Of a DNA stretch of 64,000 nucleotides, positions 16,146 to 25,407 are shown in pieces. This stretch comes from Streptacidiphilus rugosus AM-16 (GTDB taxonomy: Bacteria; Actinomycetota; Actinomycetes; Streptomycetales; Streptomycetaceae). Both the position numbers and the translations under genes were made by a program. The notes under the pieces were generated by a model. That model ran no database searches. It worked only from the letters and a program-made list of their open reading frames with translations, and was not told the origin of the DNA. The stretch covers positions 620,001-684,000 of the forward strand of contig NZ_JQMJ01000004.1 of the NCBI RefSeq assembly GCF_000744655.1, given 5' to 3'. Every line of letters starts with the position of its first letter. The stretch's first letter is position 1.

Positions 16146-19100
16146 TCACCACGGCGTCAGGTCGTGCCAGGTGTCGCTGACGGCATCGCCGACGGTCTTG
16201 CCGGCATCGACGACGGCACTGGTGGCCGGCGACAGGACCGACGCGCCGACGCGCCGAGCCTGGACACCCATCGACAGGACGCCGCCTTCGATCCCGTGGT
16301 ACGCGTCGTCGATGGCGCCAACCGTTCCCCCGAACCTGGTCCACGGCACGCCGGTGGTGTAGATGCCGACGGCCAGGCTGAACGTCGACAGCAGGAAGTG
16401 GGCGGAGGAGAGGCCGTCGGTGAACCCGTAGATGACGGTGCTCTCCACTCCGGCGAGCAGGGAGCCCGCGCCGAAGGCCGTGAAGAGGATCTCGCCCGCC
16501 GGCGGCGGGGCCAGCAGCGAAACGGCGGCCAGGTAGCCCATGTTGGTGGACTCGGTGCCGAGGGTATCGGCCGCGTCCTGCCAGTCACCCTTGGTGCCGC
16601 CCATGAACGTGCCCGACTGCTTCGCCCCGTCGTTTTCCGGGTTGTCGGCCTGGTCGACACCGTCCTGCTTCGCCTTCGCAGCCGCCTCCGCGGCGAGCCT
16701 GGCTGCTTCCACCTGCTCCTGCTGGCGCTTCGTGGCGGCGATCTGCTTCGCCTCGGAGGCAGCGCTTGCCGCCTCCTTGGCGTCCTTGCCGGCCTGGAGG
16801 GCCGAGGATGCGGCCGAGTTGGCGGAGGCCTGGGCGTCGACGGCGGACGCAGTCGCGGCGTCCGCGGCGGCGGTCGCCTGGTTCGCACAGTAGTTCGCGC
16901 GCCGGCTGGCACCGCGCGCGGCGAGCGCCGCGGCCTTCGCCTTGTCGGCGGAGGCCTTGGCGGACGCTGCGGACTTCTCCGCAGCGTCCGCGTTGCTGTC
17001 CGCCTGCTGCTTGTAACCCTGGGCTTTGAGAGCGGACTTCGTGGCGGCGTCGGCCCACTTCTGCGCCTGGTCCGCCGCCTTGCGGGCGTCCGCCGCGGTC
17101 TTCTGCGCGGAGGCCGCGTTGGTCGTCGCGTCCTGGGCGAGCTTGGCGGCGTGCGCGAGCAGGGCCTGCATGGCCGCGGTGTGAGCGGCCGCGTCCGAGT
17201 CGAGCTGCAGCATCCGCGGGTGGACGGTGGTGACGAAGTTGCGACGCATCCAGCTCGGGCCCTCGAGCGCGACCGCCGCAGCCGTCCTGGTGTACGGGCC
17301 CGCGGAGTCGATGGTGGCGAAGACCGCCACGTTGTCGTCCTGCGCCTGCGCCGGCCCGTACTTGACGGTGAAGAAGTCGTGCACGGCCGTGGCCGAGCCG
17401 TCGTCGAGGGCATCGGTCGCGGCCTGCCTGACCGCGCTGCCGGGGTTCCCGCCGAGGATCCGGAAGATCGCCGCGGTCTGGTCGGTCCTGGCCGCCTCGG
17501 TCGCGCCGGTGGTGAGGAAGGCGGCGGGCGCGCCCGGATCTGTGGACTGCAGGGCCGCCTGGGCCGCCGTCGCCACGTCGGGCGTGCTGACCTGGGCGAT
17601 GAACACGACGCTCTCGCGGTCGTCCTGCCGCTGCGCGATGAGCCGGTCGGCCTCGATCCAGTTCAGCACCGACTCCTCACCGGCGGCGAGCGCGAACTCC
17701 GCCGCCTCGCGGGTCCAGGTGCCGTGGGACGTCAGCAGGTTGAGGCAGGCGCTGCGGCCGTGGCCGACGGCGGTCGGGTGGTCGCCAGCCGTGAAGGCCT
17801 GCTCTGCGGCCGCGATCAGTTGCTGCGTGGCGGAGTCGATGGCCTGCTGCTGGGTCGTCTGGGTGCGGAAGTCCGCGAGGTCCTGCTCCTCCTGGGCGGC
17901 GAGCGCGGCGGCCTCGGCCTTGCCCTGGTCGGTGTAGGCGTCGAGCTTCGCGAGTTCCGCCGCGACGGCGTCCTGCTCCACCTTCTGCGCGTCCAGCACG
18001 GCCTTGACCGCGGCATCGGCCGCCGTCTGGGCGTCGGCGGCGTACGCGGTGGACTTGTTGGCGAAGTCGATGGCCTTGCCCGCGTACTTCACGGCGTCAT
18101 CGGCGGCGGCCGCCGCCTTCTCCGCGTGGTCGGCCGCGGCGTTGGCGGCGTCACGGGCCGCCGCGGCCGCTGCCTCCGCACTGGTGGCCAGGGTCTGCGC
18201 CGCGGCGGCGGCACGGGTGGCGCGGGCGGCCTGTGCGTCCGCGTCGGCGGCGGCCGCGCGGGCGGCAGCGGCCTCCGACTGGGCGGCACCGGCGGCCGAG
18301 GCCGCGGTGGCCGAGGCGTTCGCGGCGGCAGCGGCATCGGACGCGGCCGCCGCGGCGGAGTTGCCGGCCGCCACCGACTGCTCGGAGGCGACCCTGGCGG
18401 AGTCGGCGGCGTTCGCTGCCGTACGGGCCTTGGCCGCGGCGTTGCGGGCGACGACCGCCGCGTCCTTGGCGGCCTGCGTCTTGGACGCGTCCTTGGACGC
18501 CGCCATGGCCGCCTGGTAGGCGCTGGACGCGGCCCGGGCGGCCGTCGCGGCGGCGGAGGTCGTGGCGTGGGCGGCCCAGGCGGCCTTGCGGGCCGCGGCC
18601 TGGGCGGCGTTGGAGGAGGAGATGGCGGTGGCCGCGGCGTTCGCCGCGCCCTTGGCGGCGCTGGCGGCCTTGCGGGCGGCCGCCGCGGACTTGGCGACGT
18701 CCTGCCTGGCGGCCTGTGCCTCGGCGGCGGCATCCTGCGCGGCCTTCTTGGCCCCGGCGGCGGCCAGCTGCGCCTTGGCCGACTCCTCCTTCGCCTGCTC
18801 CGTGGTCAACTGGGCACGCTGGGACTGCCGTTCAACGACGGCGACCAGTTGATCGATGGTGGCCGCCTCGTCGTCACGGATCCGCGCGATGTTCTGACCG
18901 ATCTCCAGGAACCAGCGGATGGCGTCCGCGCTCCCGTCGTCCAGGGCGCGCTGCGCGAAGGTCCTCAGTTCGGGCCCGGCGCCGGCGAGGAGCTTGAAGA
19001 CCTCGACGGTCTCGTCCTCGAGGCGCGCGCTGAACTGCGTGTCGGTGATGAACTTCAGCAGCGCGTCGCCGGAGCCGTCGCTGAGCGCGGCGTCGGCGGC

Positions 19101-19583
19101 GGCCTGCACGCTCTTGCCGCCCTGGGCCTTGACCGTGAAGGTGAGGACGCTGAGGTCCTCCTGCTGCACTGTCGCGAATCCACCGCCGAGGAAGGCCGCG
19201 ATCTCGGTGTCACCCGCATCCAGCACGCGGGAGATCTCGGCAGCCGTGCCTTTGCCCGACAGGGACAGCGACTTGAAGAGCGCGACGCGATTGTCCTCGG
19301 CGGTGGCGGCGGGCAGCCCCGTGACGATGAACTCCTCGACGTCCGCGTCGGTGCCGACGAGAGCGGCGGCGGCGGCCGCCCGGGTTGCCTGACCGCCGCA
19401 CTGCCAGGCGGTGACGGCCTTGGCCCGCGGAGTGTCCGGCAGGGAGGGGAGTGTGGGGATGTCCCCCGAGCCGACGGTGGCGGCGAAGACCCGGGCGGTC
19501 GTGCTGAGGGGCAGCGCGAAAGCTGCCGCGGTCGCGGCGGCGTAGCCCAGGATGCGTCGTCTGCTCCAGAACGTGGTGTTCAA
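16146..19583 (-). CDS. Large secreted ALF-repeat, alanine-rich coiled-coil protein
   Basis: A 1,145-aa protein. Start is TTG at 19583, seven bases after AGGAG; residues 5-35 (WSRRRILGYAAATAAAFALP) form a twin-arginine-type signal. Residues 45-250 and about 650-840 contain ALF repeats of roughly 43 aa (ALDDGSADAIRWFLE, ALDDGSATAVHDFFT). Between and after them lie very long Ala-rich heptad stretches that must form extended coiled coils. The last 120 residues hold two hydrophobic segments (AGEILFTAFGAGSLLAGVES, LLSTFSLAVGIYTTGVPW). ALF repeats are known from actinobacterial secreted proteins, often ahead of toxin domains; no toxin domain is evident here. An Lrp-type regulator is divergent, 217 bp away. 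Confidence 0.9.
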   Translation of the reverse strand: MNTTFWSRRRILGYAAATAAAFALPLSTTARVFAATVGSGDIPTLPSLPDTPRAKAVTAWQCGGQATRAAAAAALVGTDADVEEFIVTGLPAATAEDNRVALFKSLSLSGKGTAAEISRVLDAGDTEIAAFLGGGFATVQQEDLSVLTFTVKAQGGKSVQAAADAALSDGSGDALLKFITDTQFSARLEDETVEVFKLLAGAGPELRTFAQRALDDGSADAIRWFLEIGQNIARIRDDEAATIDQLVAVVERQSQRAQLTTEQAKEESAKAQLAAAGAKKAAQDAAAEAQAARQDVAKSAAAARKAASAAKGAANAAATAISSSNAAQAAARKAAWAAHATTSAAATAARAASSAYQAAMAASKDASKTQAAKDAAVVARNAAAKARTAANAADSARVASEQSVAAGNSAAAAASDAAAAANASATAASAAGAAQSEAAAARAAAADADAQAARATRAAAAAQTLATSAEAAAAAARDAANAAADHAEKAAAAADDAVKYAGKAIDFANKSTAYAADAQTAADAAVKAVLDAQKVEQDAVAAELAKLDAYTDQGKAEAAALAAQEEQDLADFRTQTTQQQAIDSATQQLIAAAEQAFTAGDHPTAVGHGRSACLNLLTSHGTWTREAAEFALAAGEESVLNWIEADRLIAQRQDDRESVVFIAQVSTPDVATAAQAALQSTDPGAPAAFLTTGATEAARTDQTAAIFRILGGNPGSAVRQAATDALDDGSATAVHDFFTVKYGPAQAQDDNVAVFATIDSAGPYTRTAAAVALEGPSWMRRNFVTTVHPRMLQLDSDAAAHTAAMQALLAHAAKLAQDATTNAASAQKTAADARKAADQAQKWADAATKSALKAQGYKQQADSNADAAEKSAASAKASADKAKAAALAARGASRRANYCANQATAAADAATASAVDAQASANSAASSALQAGKDAKEAASAASEAKQIAATKRQQEQVEAARLAAEAAAKAKQDGVDQADNPENDGAKQSGTFMGGTKGDWQDAADTLGTESTNMGYLAAVSLLAPPPAGEILFTAFGAGSLLAGVESTVIYGFTDGLSSAHFLLSTFSLAVGIYTTGVPWTRFGGTVGAIDDAYHGIEGGVLSMGVQARRVGASVLSPATSAVVDAGKTVGDAVSDTWHDLTPW

Positions 19584-19800
19584 GAATCGACTCCTGATCG
19601 ATCGGGCGACCTCCGTCGGCGCACCGGGGGGTGCGCGACTGCCGGTCACTGCGGGTCGGTGGCGTGAACAACGCATCCGCCATGGCGAGTTGGCACGCGG
19701 TCGGATGCCGTGCGCTCGCGGTGGAAGCGACCGGTTCATCCTCGCCGGATGAGCCGGGCGGTTGGCCCGCGCGGCGCCGCAATGGACGAAAGTCGCTTCC

Positions 19801-20564
19801 ATGACACTCGTAGCGGCGAATTCCGTCGTGTCCATGCAGGATCAGCGACTGATCTCGGTCCTCCAGCACGACGGCCGCCTCACCGCCGAGCGGGCTGCCG
19901 AGGTTCTGAACGTCAGTCCGGGTACCGTGCGCCGCCGTTGGCAGGCGATGACGGCGGACGGCATCCTGCGGGTGGTGCTCTCCCCCATCGCCCGCCCTCG
20001 TGCGAGCGGGCTGTCGGGGGCGCACCTGCTGCACATCCGGGTGCGGCACGACAAACTCGACGCCGTCGTCCGCTCGCTCGCGGCCCGTGACGACATCCCG
20101 TTCGTCGACATCACCACGTCCGGCGACGAGATCCTGGTGATAGCCGCGACGGAACCCGGGTCACGCGATCCCCTGGTCTTCCGTCAACTCCCGTCCAGCC
20201 TGGCGGTCATCTCGGTGGAAACCGCCACCATCCTGCACGTCCTGCGTGTCACGTCCGAGTGGCGCCATCAGGTCCTCGCCCCTCACGAGATCGACGCGCT
20301 GGCTCCCGGCGCCCCGTGCAACGCCGCTCCCGCCGCTCCCGCCGACAACGGCCACTACGGTGTCGGGACCGACGCCCTGGAACGGGTCATCATTGACGCC
20401 CTCACCCCGACGCCCGGCTGCCGGTGGCCACCGTCGCGGCCCGCACCGGTCTCCCGGAGACGCAGTGGTTCCAGGTGGTGCTGGCGGTCGTCGAACTGGT
20501 GATGCCGCCGCTCTACTTCTGGCTGGCGGACGCCGAGGAAAAGGCGCTCCGCGACGGTGCCTAG
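19801..20564 (+). pseudogene. Lrp/AsnC-family regulator, frameshifted and C-terminally replaced
   Basis: Residues 1-200 closely follow the intact paralogue at 20603-21619: DQRLISVLQHDGRLTAERAA and LNVSPGTVRRRWQAMTADG form the HTH, followed by an Lrp-like ligand domain (DITTSGDEILVIAATEPGSR). After DALERVIIDALTP the frame breaks at a CCCC run (20405-20408); one extra C restores PDARLPVATVAARTGLPE, as in the paralogue. Beyond that point the sequence no longer matches: QWFQVVLAVVELVMPPLYFW ends at a TAG at 20562. The second Lrp-like half is missing, so this is a truncated gene. It is divergent from the ALF operon. Confidence 0.78.
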
Positions 20565-20602
20565 CCCGGGGTGAGGTCGCGGCGGACCAGTGTCCTCGGT
20601 CC

Positions 20603-21619
20603 TCACCTCGACGAGACCGGTTGGACCGGCTGGGGAGTGCGTTTGACGCCGCGGCTGACGATGGCCGTCTCAACGTGCGTGATGCCCAGACCGGCCAGGT
20701 CATGGGAGAGGAAGCCGTAGAGGGCTGCGAGGTCCGGGAAGTACGCGGCCGCGTGCAGGTTCGAAGGCCCTGACGTCGCGAACGCGCCGTGCACCGAGGT
20801 GTGTTCGGCCAGCGCCCGCCCGGTGGCGGCGAGATGGTCGGGGGCCACCTGGAGCAGGAGTTTGGCCTCGATGGGCAGGCCGAGGCGGCGGGGATCGACG
20901 AGCACCTGGGTGACCAGACGGCCTTGGGCGGCCAGGTGGGCGAGGCGCCGACGCACCGTGCTCTCCGGGTGGCCGGTGCGATCGGCCAGTGCCGCGGCGG
21001 TCAGGCGCGCGTCGGGCGTGAGGGCGTCGATGAGGGACTGCTCCAAGGCATCGGTGTCGACACCGTACGGGCCCGGGGAACCGGAGGCGGGTGGCTCGGG
21101 GGCCGGCTGGCTCGGGCCCAGGGCGGCGCGTTCGGGCTCGGTCAGCACCTGGTGACGCCACTCGGAGGTGAGCCGGAAGACATGCAGGATCGTGGCGCTC
21201 TCCAGGGAGGTCACCGCCTGTGTGGAGGGGAGCTGACGGAAGACCAACTGGTCGCGTGAGCCCGGCTCGGTGCGGGCGACGGCGAAGATCTCGTCGCCCG
21301 AGGTGGTGACGTCAATGAAGGGGATGTCCTCGCGTGCCGCGAGCGCGGCCACGATGGTGTCGAGCTTTCCGCGCAGAACCCGGATGCGCAGGAACAGGGC
21401 CCCGGCCGAGCCACCGTTGCGCGGTCGCGCGACCGGTGAGATCACCACGCGCACGGTGCCGTCGGCGCCGAGCGCGTGCAGGCGTCGGCGGACGGTGGCG
21501 GGGCTGAGCCCGAGCACGCCGGCCGCCCGCTCGGCGGTGACGCGGCCGTCGCACTGCAGCGCGGCGACCAGCCGCTGATCCGTGAGGCTCAGTACGGAAT
21601 TCGTCGATTCGTACGCCAT
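20603..21619 (-). CDS. Lrp/AsnC-family transcription regulator with two HTH-ligand units
   Basis: A 338-aa regulator, about twice the size of classic Lrp. HTH 1 (TDQRLVAALQCDGRVTAERA, LSPATVRRRLHAL) is followed by a RAM-like domain (DVTTSGDEIFAVARTEPGSR). HTH 2 (DARLTAAALADRTGHPESTV) is followed by a second ligand domain (TSVHGAFATSGPSNLHAAAY). Duplicated Lrp proteins of this type are common in actinomycetes. The gene is divergent from the hydrolase operon starting at 21916, which it may control, and converges with its truncated paralogue. ATG at 21619 aligns with the paralogue's N-terminus. Confidence 0.9.
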   Translation of the reverse strand: MAYESTNSVLSLTDQRLVAALQCDGRVTAERAAGVLGLSPATVRRRLHALGADGTVRVVISPVARPRNGGSAGALFLRIRVLRGKLDTIVAALAAREDIPFIDVTTSGDEIFAVARTEPGSRDQLVFRQLPSTQAVTSLESATILHVFRLTSEWRHQVLTEPERAALGPSQPAPEPPASGSPGPYGVDTDALEQSLIDALTPDARLTAAALADRTGHPESTVRRRLAHLAAQGRLVTQVLVDPRRLGLPIEAKLLLQVAPDHLAATGRALAEHTSVHGAFATSGPSNLHAAAYFPDLAALYGFLSHDLAGLGITHVETAIVSRGVKRTPQPVQPVSSR

Positions 21620-21915
21620 GAAGACAAGTTTCGCTCATTCCGTCGCCCTGCGATGCCTGTTCCGGGGACCACGGCCCAAGGATGGAGCTCATCCACCCCG
21701 CCTGTCCGCGAGCCACGTCGGCGAACCCGAGCCACGCAACGAGCAACCGATGATCCTCGACCCGAGCATTGGTTCCCCGGCCTGACCGGCTCACCGTCAG
21801 CACCTCCGGTACCGCGACCGGCGACCGGGAGAAGGGGTCCGCGGTGCGACGACGCCGCAGGCTGCCCTCGGCTTTCACTGCACCCGAGAACGACAGATCC
21901 ACCACGGAGGTTCAC

Positions 21916-22827
21916 GTGCCCGCGTTCGAGCAAGGGCAAGCAGTCCGCTTCGCCAGCGGCGACACCGAGTGCGCTGCCTGGCACTATCCGGGGTCCAACG
22001 GCGGCTGTGTGATCATGGCCGGCGGAACCGCGGTGACGAAGGAACCGGCCGCGGACCTGTCGCCGCCAGGTTCAACGATGCCGGCTTCGCCGTCCTCGCC
22101 TTCGACCACCGCCGGTTCGGACAGAGCGGGGGCACCCCACGCCAGGTCGTCCGCTTCAACGAGCAGGTCGCCGACTGGCACGCCGCGATCGCCTACGCGG
22201 CCGGCCTGCCCGACGTCGCGCCGGACGGGATCGCCCTGTGGGGGTTCTCACTGGCGAGCGGCCACGTCTTCCGGGTCGCCGCCGACCACCCGCGGCTGGC
22301 CGGCGCGATCGCGCAGACCCCACTGGTCGACGCCCGCGCCGTCGCTCCGCACGCGCTGCGCTCCATGACCACTCTCGCACTGCTGCGCCTCCTCGGCCGA
22401 AGCGTCGCGGACGCACTCGGAAGCGTCATGGGACGGCCGCCGCTCCTGGTCCCGACGGCCGGACCGCGCGGTACCGTCGCCTCGCTCACCACAGCGGACG
22501 CCATGGACTGCGACCGGGCCCTCGACCCCGACCGTCGGCATACGGACTGGGAGCAGACGGTCGCCGCACGCATCGCCCTGCAGTTCGGCGGGTACCGGCC
22601 CGGCCGCCATGCCTCCCGGAGCCGCTGCCCGCTCCTGGTGGTCGTCTGTGACCAGGACCAGAGTGCGCTCCCCGGCCCCGCTCTCCGCGCGGCCCGCCAC
22701 GCCGCGGTCCGAGGTGGTCCAGCTGTCAGGCCGCCACTACGCCCCGTTCCTCAAGTCGCACGAACAGGCCGTCGAGGCGGAGATCTCATTCCTGCAGAAG
22801 CACCTGCCCTCCCGCGACCACCGCTGA
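21916..22827 (+). pseudogene. Alpha/beta hydrolase, two frameshifts
   Basis: GTG 21916 follows GGAGG and starts MPAFEQGQAVRFASGDTECA. The frame changes near 22061 (ITF: one base missing in the stretch expected to read DLFAARFNDAG), continues with AVLAFDHRRFGQSGGTPRQ and GIALWGFSLASGHVFRVAAD, which contains the nucleophile elbow GFSLAS, then changes again near 22700, after which SEVVQLSGRHYAPFLKSHEQ provides the catalytic His region. The whole is a recognisable serine hydrolase related to the acetyl-xylan-esterase/dienelactone type with an inserted cap. Two separate shifts make it a pseudogene unless both are sequence errors. First gene of the operon to 25255. Confidence 0.8.
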
Positions 22828-23012
22828 ACCAGACCGCTCCCCCGCTCGAATCGGCTGAACCCGCCGATTTATCCCCTGGATCCTCCACCGCCGGCCGCCC
22901 GGTGGCGGCCGACCCGATGTCACACTCCGGGCCCGCCGCGGATCTCAGGTACGACCACCCACCAAGGCCACGGGCACGAGGTGTCGACGGCCTCCCGAAC
23001 AGGAGCACGCAC

Positions 23013-23855
23013 ATGATCATGGTGACAGGCGCGACCGGAATCGCCGGCCGCGAAGTGGTGAAGCACCTGTCGGCACAGGGAGCCGAGGTGGCGGCGGTCA
23101 CTCGTGACCCGGCCGCCGGCGTGGTCGCCGACGGTATCCGGCTTGTCGTCGGCGATCCTTCCAGCCCGCAGTCGCTGGCGTCGGCACTGGACGGCGTCGA
23201 GACCCTCCTGCTCAGTCCGCGCGCCGTGGGCGGCGCGAGTGCCGAGCTGCTGGCGCTGGCGGCCGAGCACGGCGTGCGGCGGGTGGTGGTGTTGTCGGCG
23301 GTCACCGTCGAATACGGCGGCGGGTACCGGCGCTTCGCCGAGGAGTTCGAGCGGGTCGAGGCCGCAGCCGTGGCCTCCGGGCTGCCGTGGACGTTCCTGC
23401 GGTGCGCCGACTTCGCCGCCAACACTCTCGCCTGGGCGCCGCAGATCCGTGCGACAGGTCACGCCCGGGGTGTGCACGGCGATGCCGCCACCTCCCCGAT
23501 CCACCAGCGGGACATCGCCGAGACCGCCGTACGGGCGCTGCTGGACCCCGCCCACGCGGGCCAGGCGTACGCGATCACCGGGCCGGAGGCACTCACCCAG
23601 CGCGACAAGGCCCGACTCATCGGCGAGGCCATCGGCAGGGACGTATCGTTCGAGGAGATTCCCGCCGAGAGCCTGCGCCGGGCCATGCTCGCCCAGGGCC
23701 TGCCCGAGGACATTCCCGACCGGTTGGTCGGCTACGCGGCCGCGTGCCTGAAGGAGCCGGGGCCGACGACGGACACCCTCGCACAACTCCTGGGCCGCCC
23801 CGCCCTGACCTTCGCCGCCTGGGCCGCCGAGCACGCGGCCGACTTTCGGAGCTGA
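23013..23855 (+). CDS. NmrA-type NAD(P)-binding protein
   Basis: A 280-aa atypical short-chain dehydrogenase. The N-terminal Rossmann motif MIMVTGATGIAGREVVKHL (GxxGxxG) binds NAD(P)H, followed by AVTRDP and VVGDPSSPQSLASALDGVET. The conserved PWTFLRCADFAANTL segment is typical of the NmrA/SDR-a5 group, whose members act as redox sensors or as quinone reductases. ATG 23013 follows AGGAGC. It lies in a co-directional group with the upstream hydrolase and the downstream DUF1772 gene (8-bp gap). Confidence 0.93.
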   Translation: MIMVTGATGIAGREVVKHLSAQGAEVAAVTRDPAAGVVADGIRLVVGDPSSPQSLASALDGVETLLLSPRAVGGASAELLALAAEHGVRRVVVLSAVTVEYGGGYRRFAEEFERVEAAAVASGLPWTFLRCADFAANTLAWAPQIRATGHARGVHGDAATSPIHQRDIAETAVRALLDPAHAGQAYAITGPEALTQRDKARLIGEAIGRDVSFEEIPAESLRRAMLAQGLPEDIPDRLVGYAAACLKEPGPTTDTLAQLLGRPALTFAAWAAEHAADFRS

Positions 23856-23862
23856 GGCCGTC

Positions 23863-24428
23863 ATGAGATCCGAGCGGGCAGCCACCGCCCTGCGCTTCGT
23901 CAGTCTCGTTCTTGCCGGCCTGTTCGCCGGGTTCCTGGTCACGGTCCTCGTCTTCGAACTCTCGCTGCGCCACGTCGACGCCTCGGTCTACACCCAGACG
24001 CGACAGATCGAACTCCTCCGACTGGACGACCTCGCCTCCGCCACCCTCCTGCCGACGTTGCCGACCACCGCGATCCTCGCCGCCATGTCGCTCAAGGCGA
24101 GAGACCGCACCTTCTTGCTCACCGCGACAGCGTTCGCCTGCTGCTGAGTGTCGTCGCCACGACGGTCGTCTTCAACCTCCCCATCAACTCGGACCAGTTG
24201 CACTGGAATGTGCAGACACCTCCCGCGGACTGGGCGAGCGTCCGCGACCGCTGGCAGATCGCCCACGCGGTACGGACAGCCGCCGCCGTGGTCGCGTTCG
24301 GGCTCCTGAGCGCGGCGGCGATGACCCCAACGCGCAGCACTCATCGGCCATCCCGCAACCCGGCCCCTGCCGCTGTCCCCGCCCCGCAGCGAACGGCCGC
24401 ATCAGGCCCGACCGGAGGGCTGTCGTGA
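23863..24428 (+). pseudogene. DUF1772 (anthrone-oxygenase-like) membrane protein, frameshifted
   Basis: The first frame encodes MRSERAATALRFVSLVLAGL... with membrane segments (LVLAGLFAGFLVTVLVFEL, LPTTAILAAMSL). It ends early at 24147. The neighbouring frame continues directly as LLLSVVATTVVFNLPINSDQ and WNVQTPPADWASVRDRWQIA, then a last membrane segment, to TGA at 24428. The sequence DRWQIAHAVRTAAA is characteristic of DUF1772 proteins. One C missing from the GCC run at 24137 explains the break. Without it the product has four membrane helices and 188 residues. The stop overlaps the GTG of the next gene. Confidence 0.8.
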
Positions 24429-25255
24429 ACCGCATCGAGCTGTCGGCGGGCACGATCGAATACCAGGACACCGGTGGCGACGGCCCCGTCCTGGTGCTGC
24501 TGCACGGGCTGATGATGGACGCCACGCTCTGGGACGGGACGATCGCCCGTCTCGCCGCCGATCACCGCTGCCTGGCACCCACGTTGCCGCTCGGGGCACA
24601 CCGACTCCCGATGCGCCCCGACGCCGACCTGTCCCTGCCCGGCATGGCGCGGCTGGTCGCGGAGTTCCTCGACCGCCTCCACCTCCGCGACGTCACACTT
24701 GTCGGCAATGACACCGGCGGGGTGCTCGTCCAACTCCTGATGGGCGACCGGGCCACAGCCGTCGGGCGCGCAGTGCTCGTCTCGTGCGAGGCGTTCGACA
24801 ACTTCCCGCCCGGACTGACCGGCAGGACGCTCATGCTCACCGGGAGGCTCTCACCCCGATTGTTCGGCCTGTTCATGCAGCAGATGCGACTCCGCGCGCT
24901 ACGACGGCTGCCGATTGCATTCGGGTGGCTGACCAAGCGCGGAGACGCCGCAACCGCCCAGTGGATGAAACCGGTCCTGCAGCAGCCCGGAATTCGCCGC
25001 GACACCGTACGGATGCTCCGAGCAGCAGCAGCTGACACCCGCCTCCTGCTCACCGCAGCCGAACGGCTGCCGACCTTCGATCACCCAACCCTCGTGGCCT
25101 GGGCAAGCGAAGACCGCGTGATGCCCCCCGAACACGCACGGCGCCTCGTCGAACTCCTCCCCGACGCACGGCTGGTCGAGGTGGACGACAGCTACACCCT
25201 CATTCCGCTGGACCAGCCCGCGGAACTTGCGCGAGTCATCGGCGAGTTCACATGA
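24425..25255 (+). CDS. Alpha/beta hydrolase
   Basis: A 276-aa hydrolase. The oxyanion segment LLHGLMMDATLWDG, the nucleophile region LVGNDTGGVLVQLL and the late ASEDRVMPPEHARRL strand fit the epoxide-hydrolase/haloalkane-dehalogenase branch; the nucleophile is Asp (GNDTGG), as in that branch, rather than Ser. The expected catalytic His lies near the C-terminus, but the motif there reads DSYTLIPLDQP instead of the usual DSxHF pattern, so His may be missing and activity is uncertain. GTG start overlaps the previous stop (GTGA). The upper end overlaps the small zinc-finger gene by ATGA. Confidence 0.88.
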   Translation: MNRIELSAGTIEYQDTGGDGPVLVLLHGLMMDATLWDGTIARLAADHRCLAPTLPLGAHRLPMRPDADLSLPGMARLVAEFLDRLHLRDVTLVGNDTGGVLVQLLMGDRATAVGRAVLVSCEAFDNFPPGLTGRTLMLTGRLSPRLFGLFMQQMRLRALRRLPIAFGWLTKRGDAATAQWMKPVLQQPGIRRDTVRMLRAAAADTRLLLTAAERLPTFDHPTLVAWASEDRVMPPEHARRLVELLPDARLVEVDDSYTLIPLDQPAELARVIGEFT

Positions 25256-25407
25256 CGAGTGGCAGCTGCCCGCCCCCGGAACGTGGTCTCTGCGCGCGCT
25301 GCGCCGACTGGGGGCATGAGCCCGGCAGCAGCGGCGACGAGGGCCCGCCGACCTGGGCTGCATGGAGTCCTGCACCATCTACCAGGTGGCCGAAGTCTTC
25401 AGGGTGA
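25252..25407 (+). CDS. Short CPPPER zinc-finger-like protein
   Basis: ATG 25252 overlaps the stop of the hydrolase gene. The first 25 residues, MTSGSCPPPERGLCARCADW followed by GHEPG, match the start of the 139-aa protein at 28675-29094 (MTSCTCPPPERDLCAHCAGW). The CxxC pair resembles half of a DnaJ-type zinc finger. After that the similarity ends and the frame closes at 25407 with 51 residues. It is probably a truncated copy of the second gene. Confidence 0.5.
   Translation: MTSGSCPPPERGLCARCADWGHEPGSSGDEGPPTWAAWSPAPSTRWPKSSG

Noticed and set aside
15381-19667. A 1,428-codon plus-strand open frame rich in Gly and Arg
   Set aside because: It is antisense to the ALF-repeat, 197-aa and protease-like genes, which have signal peptides, start sites and family motifs; the long open frame follows from the GC- and Ala-rich code on the other strand.
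20565-20610. A terminator between the convergent Lrp genes (GGTGAGG/CCTCACC)
   Set aside because: The arms are only 7 bp and 23 bases apart, too weak to call.
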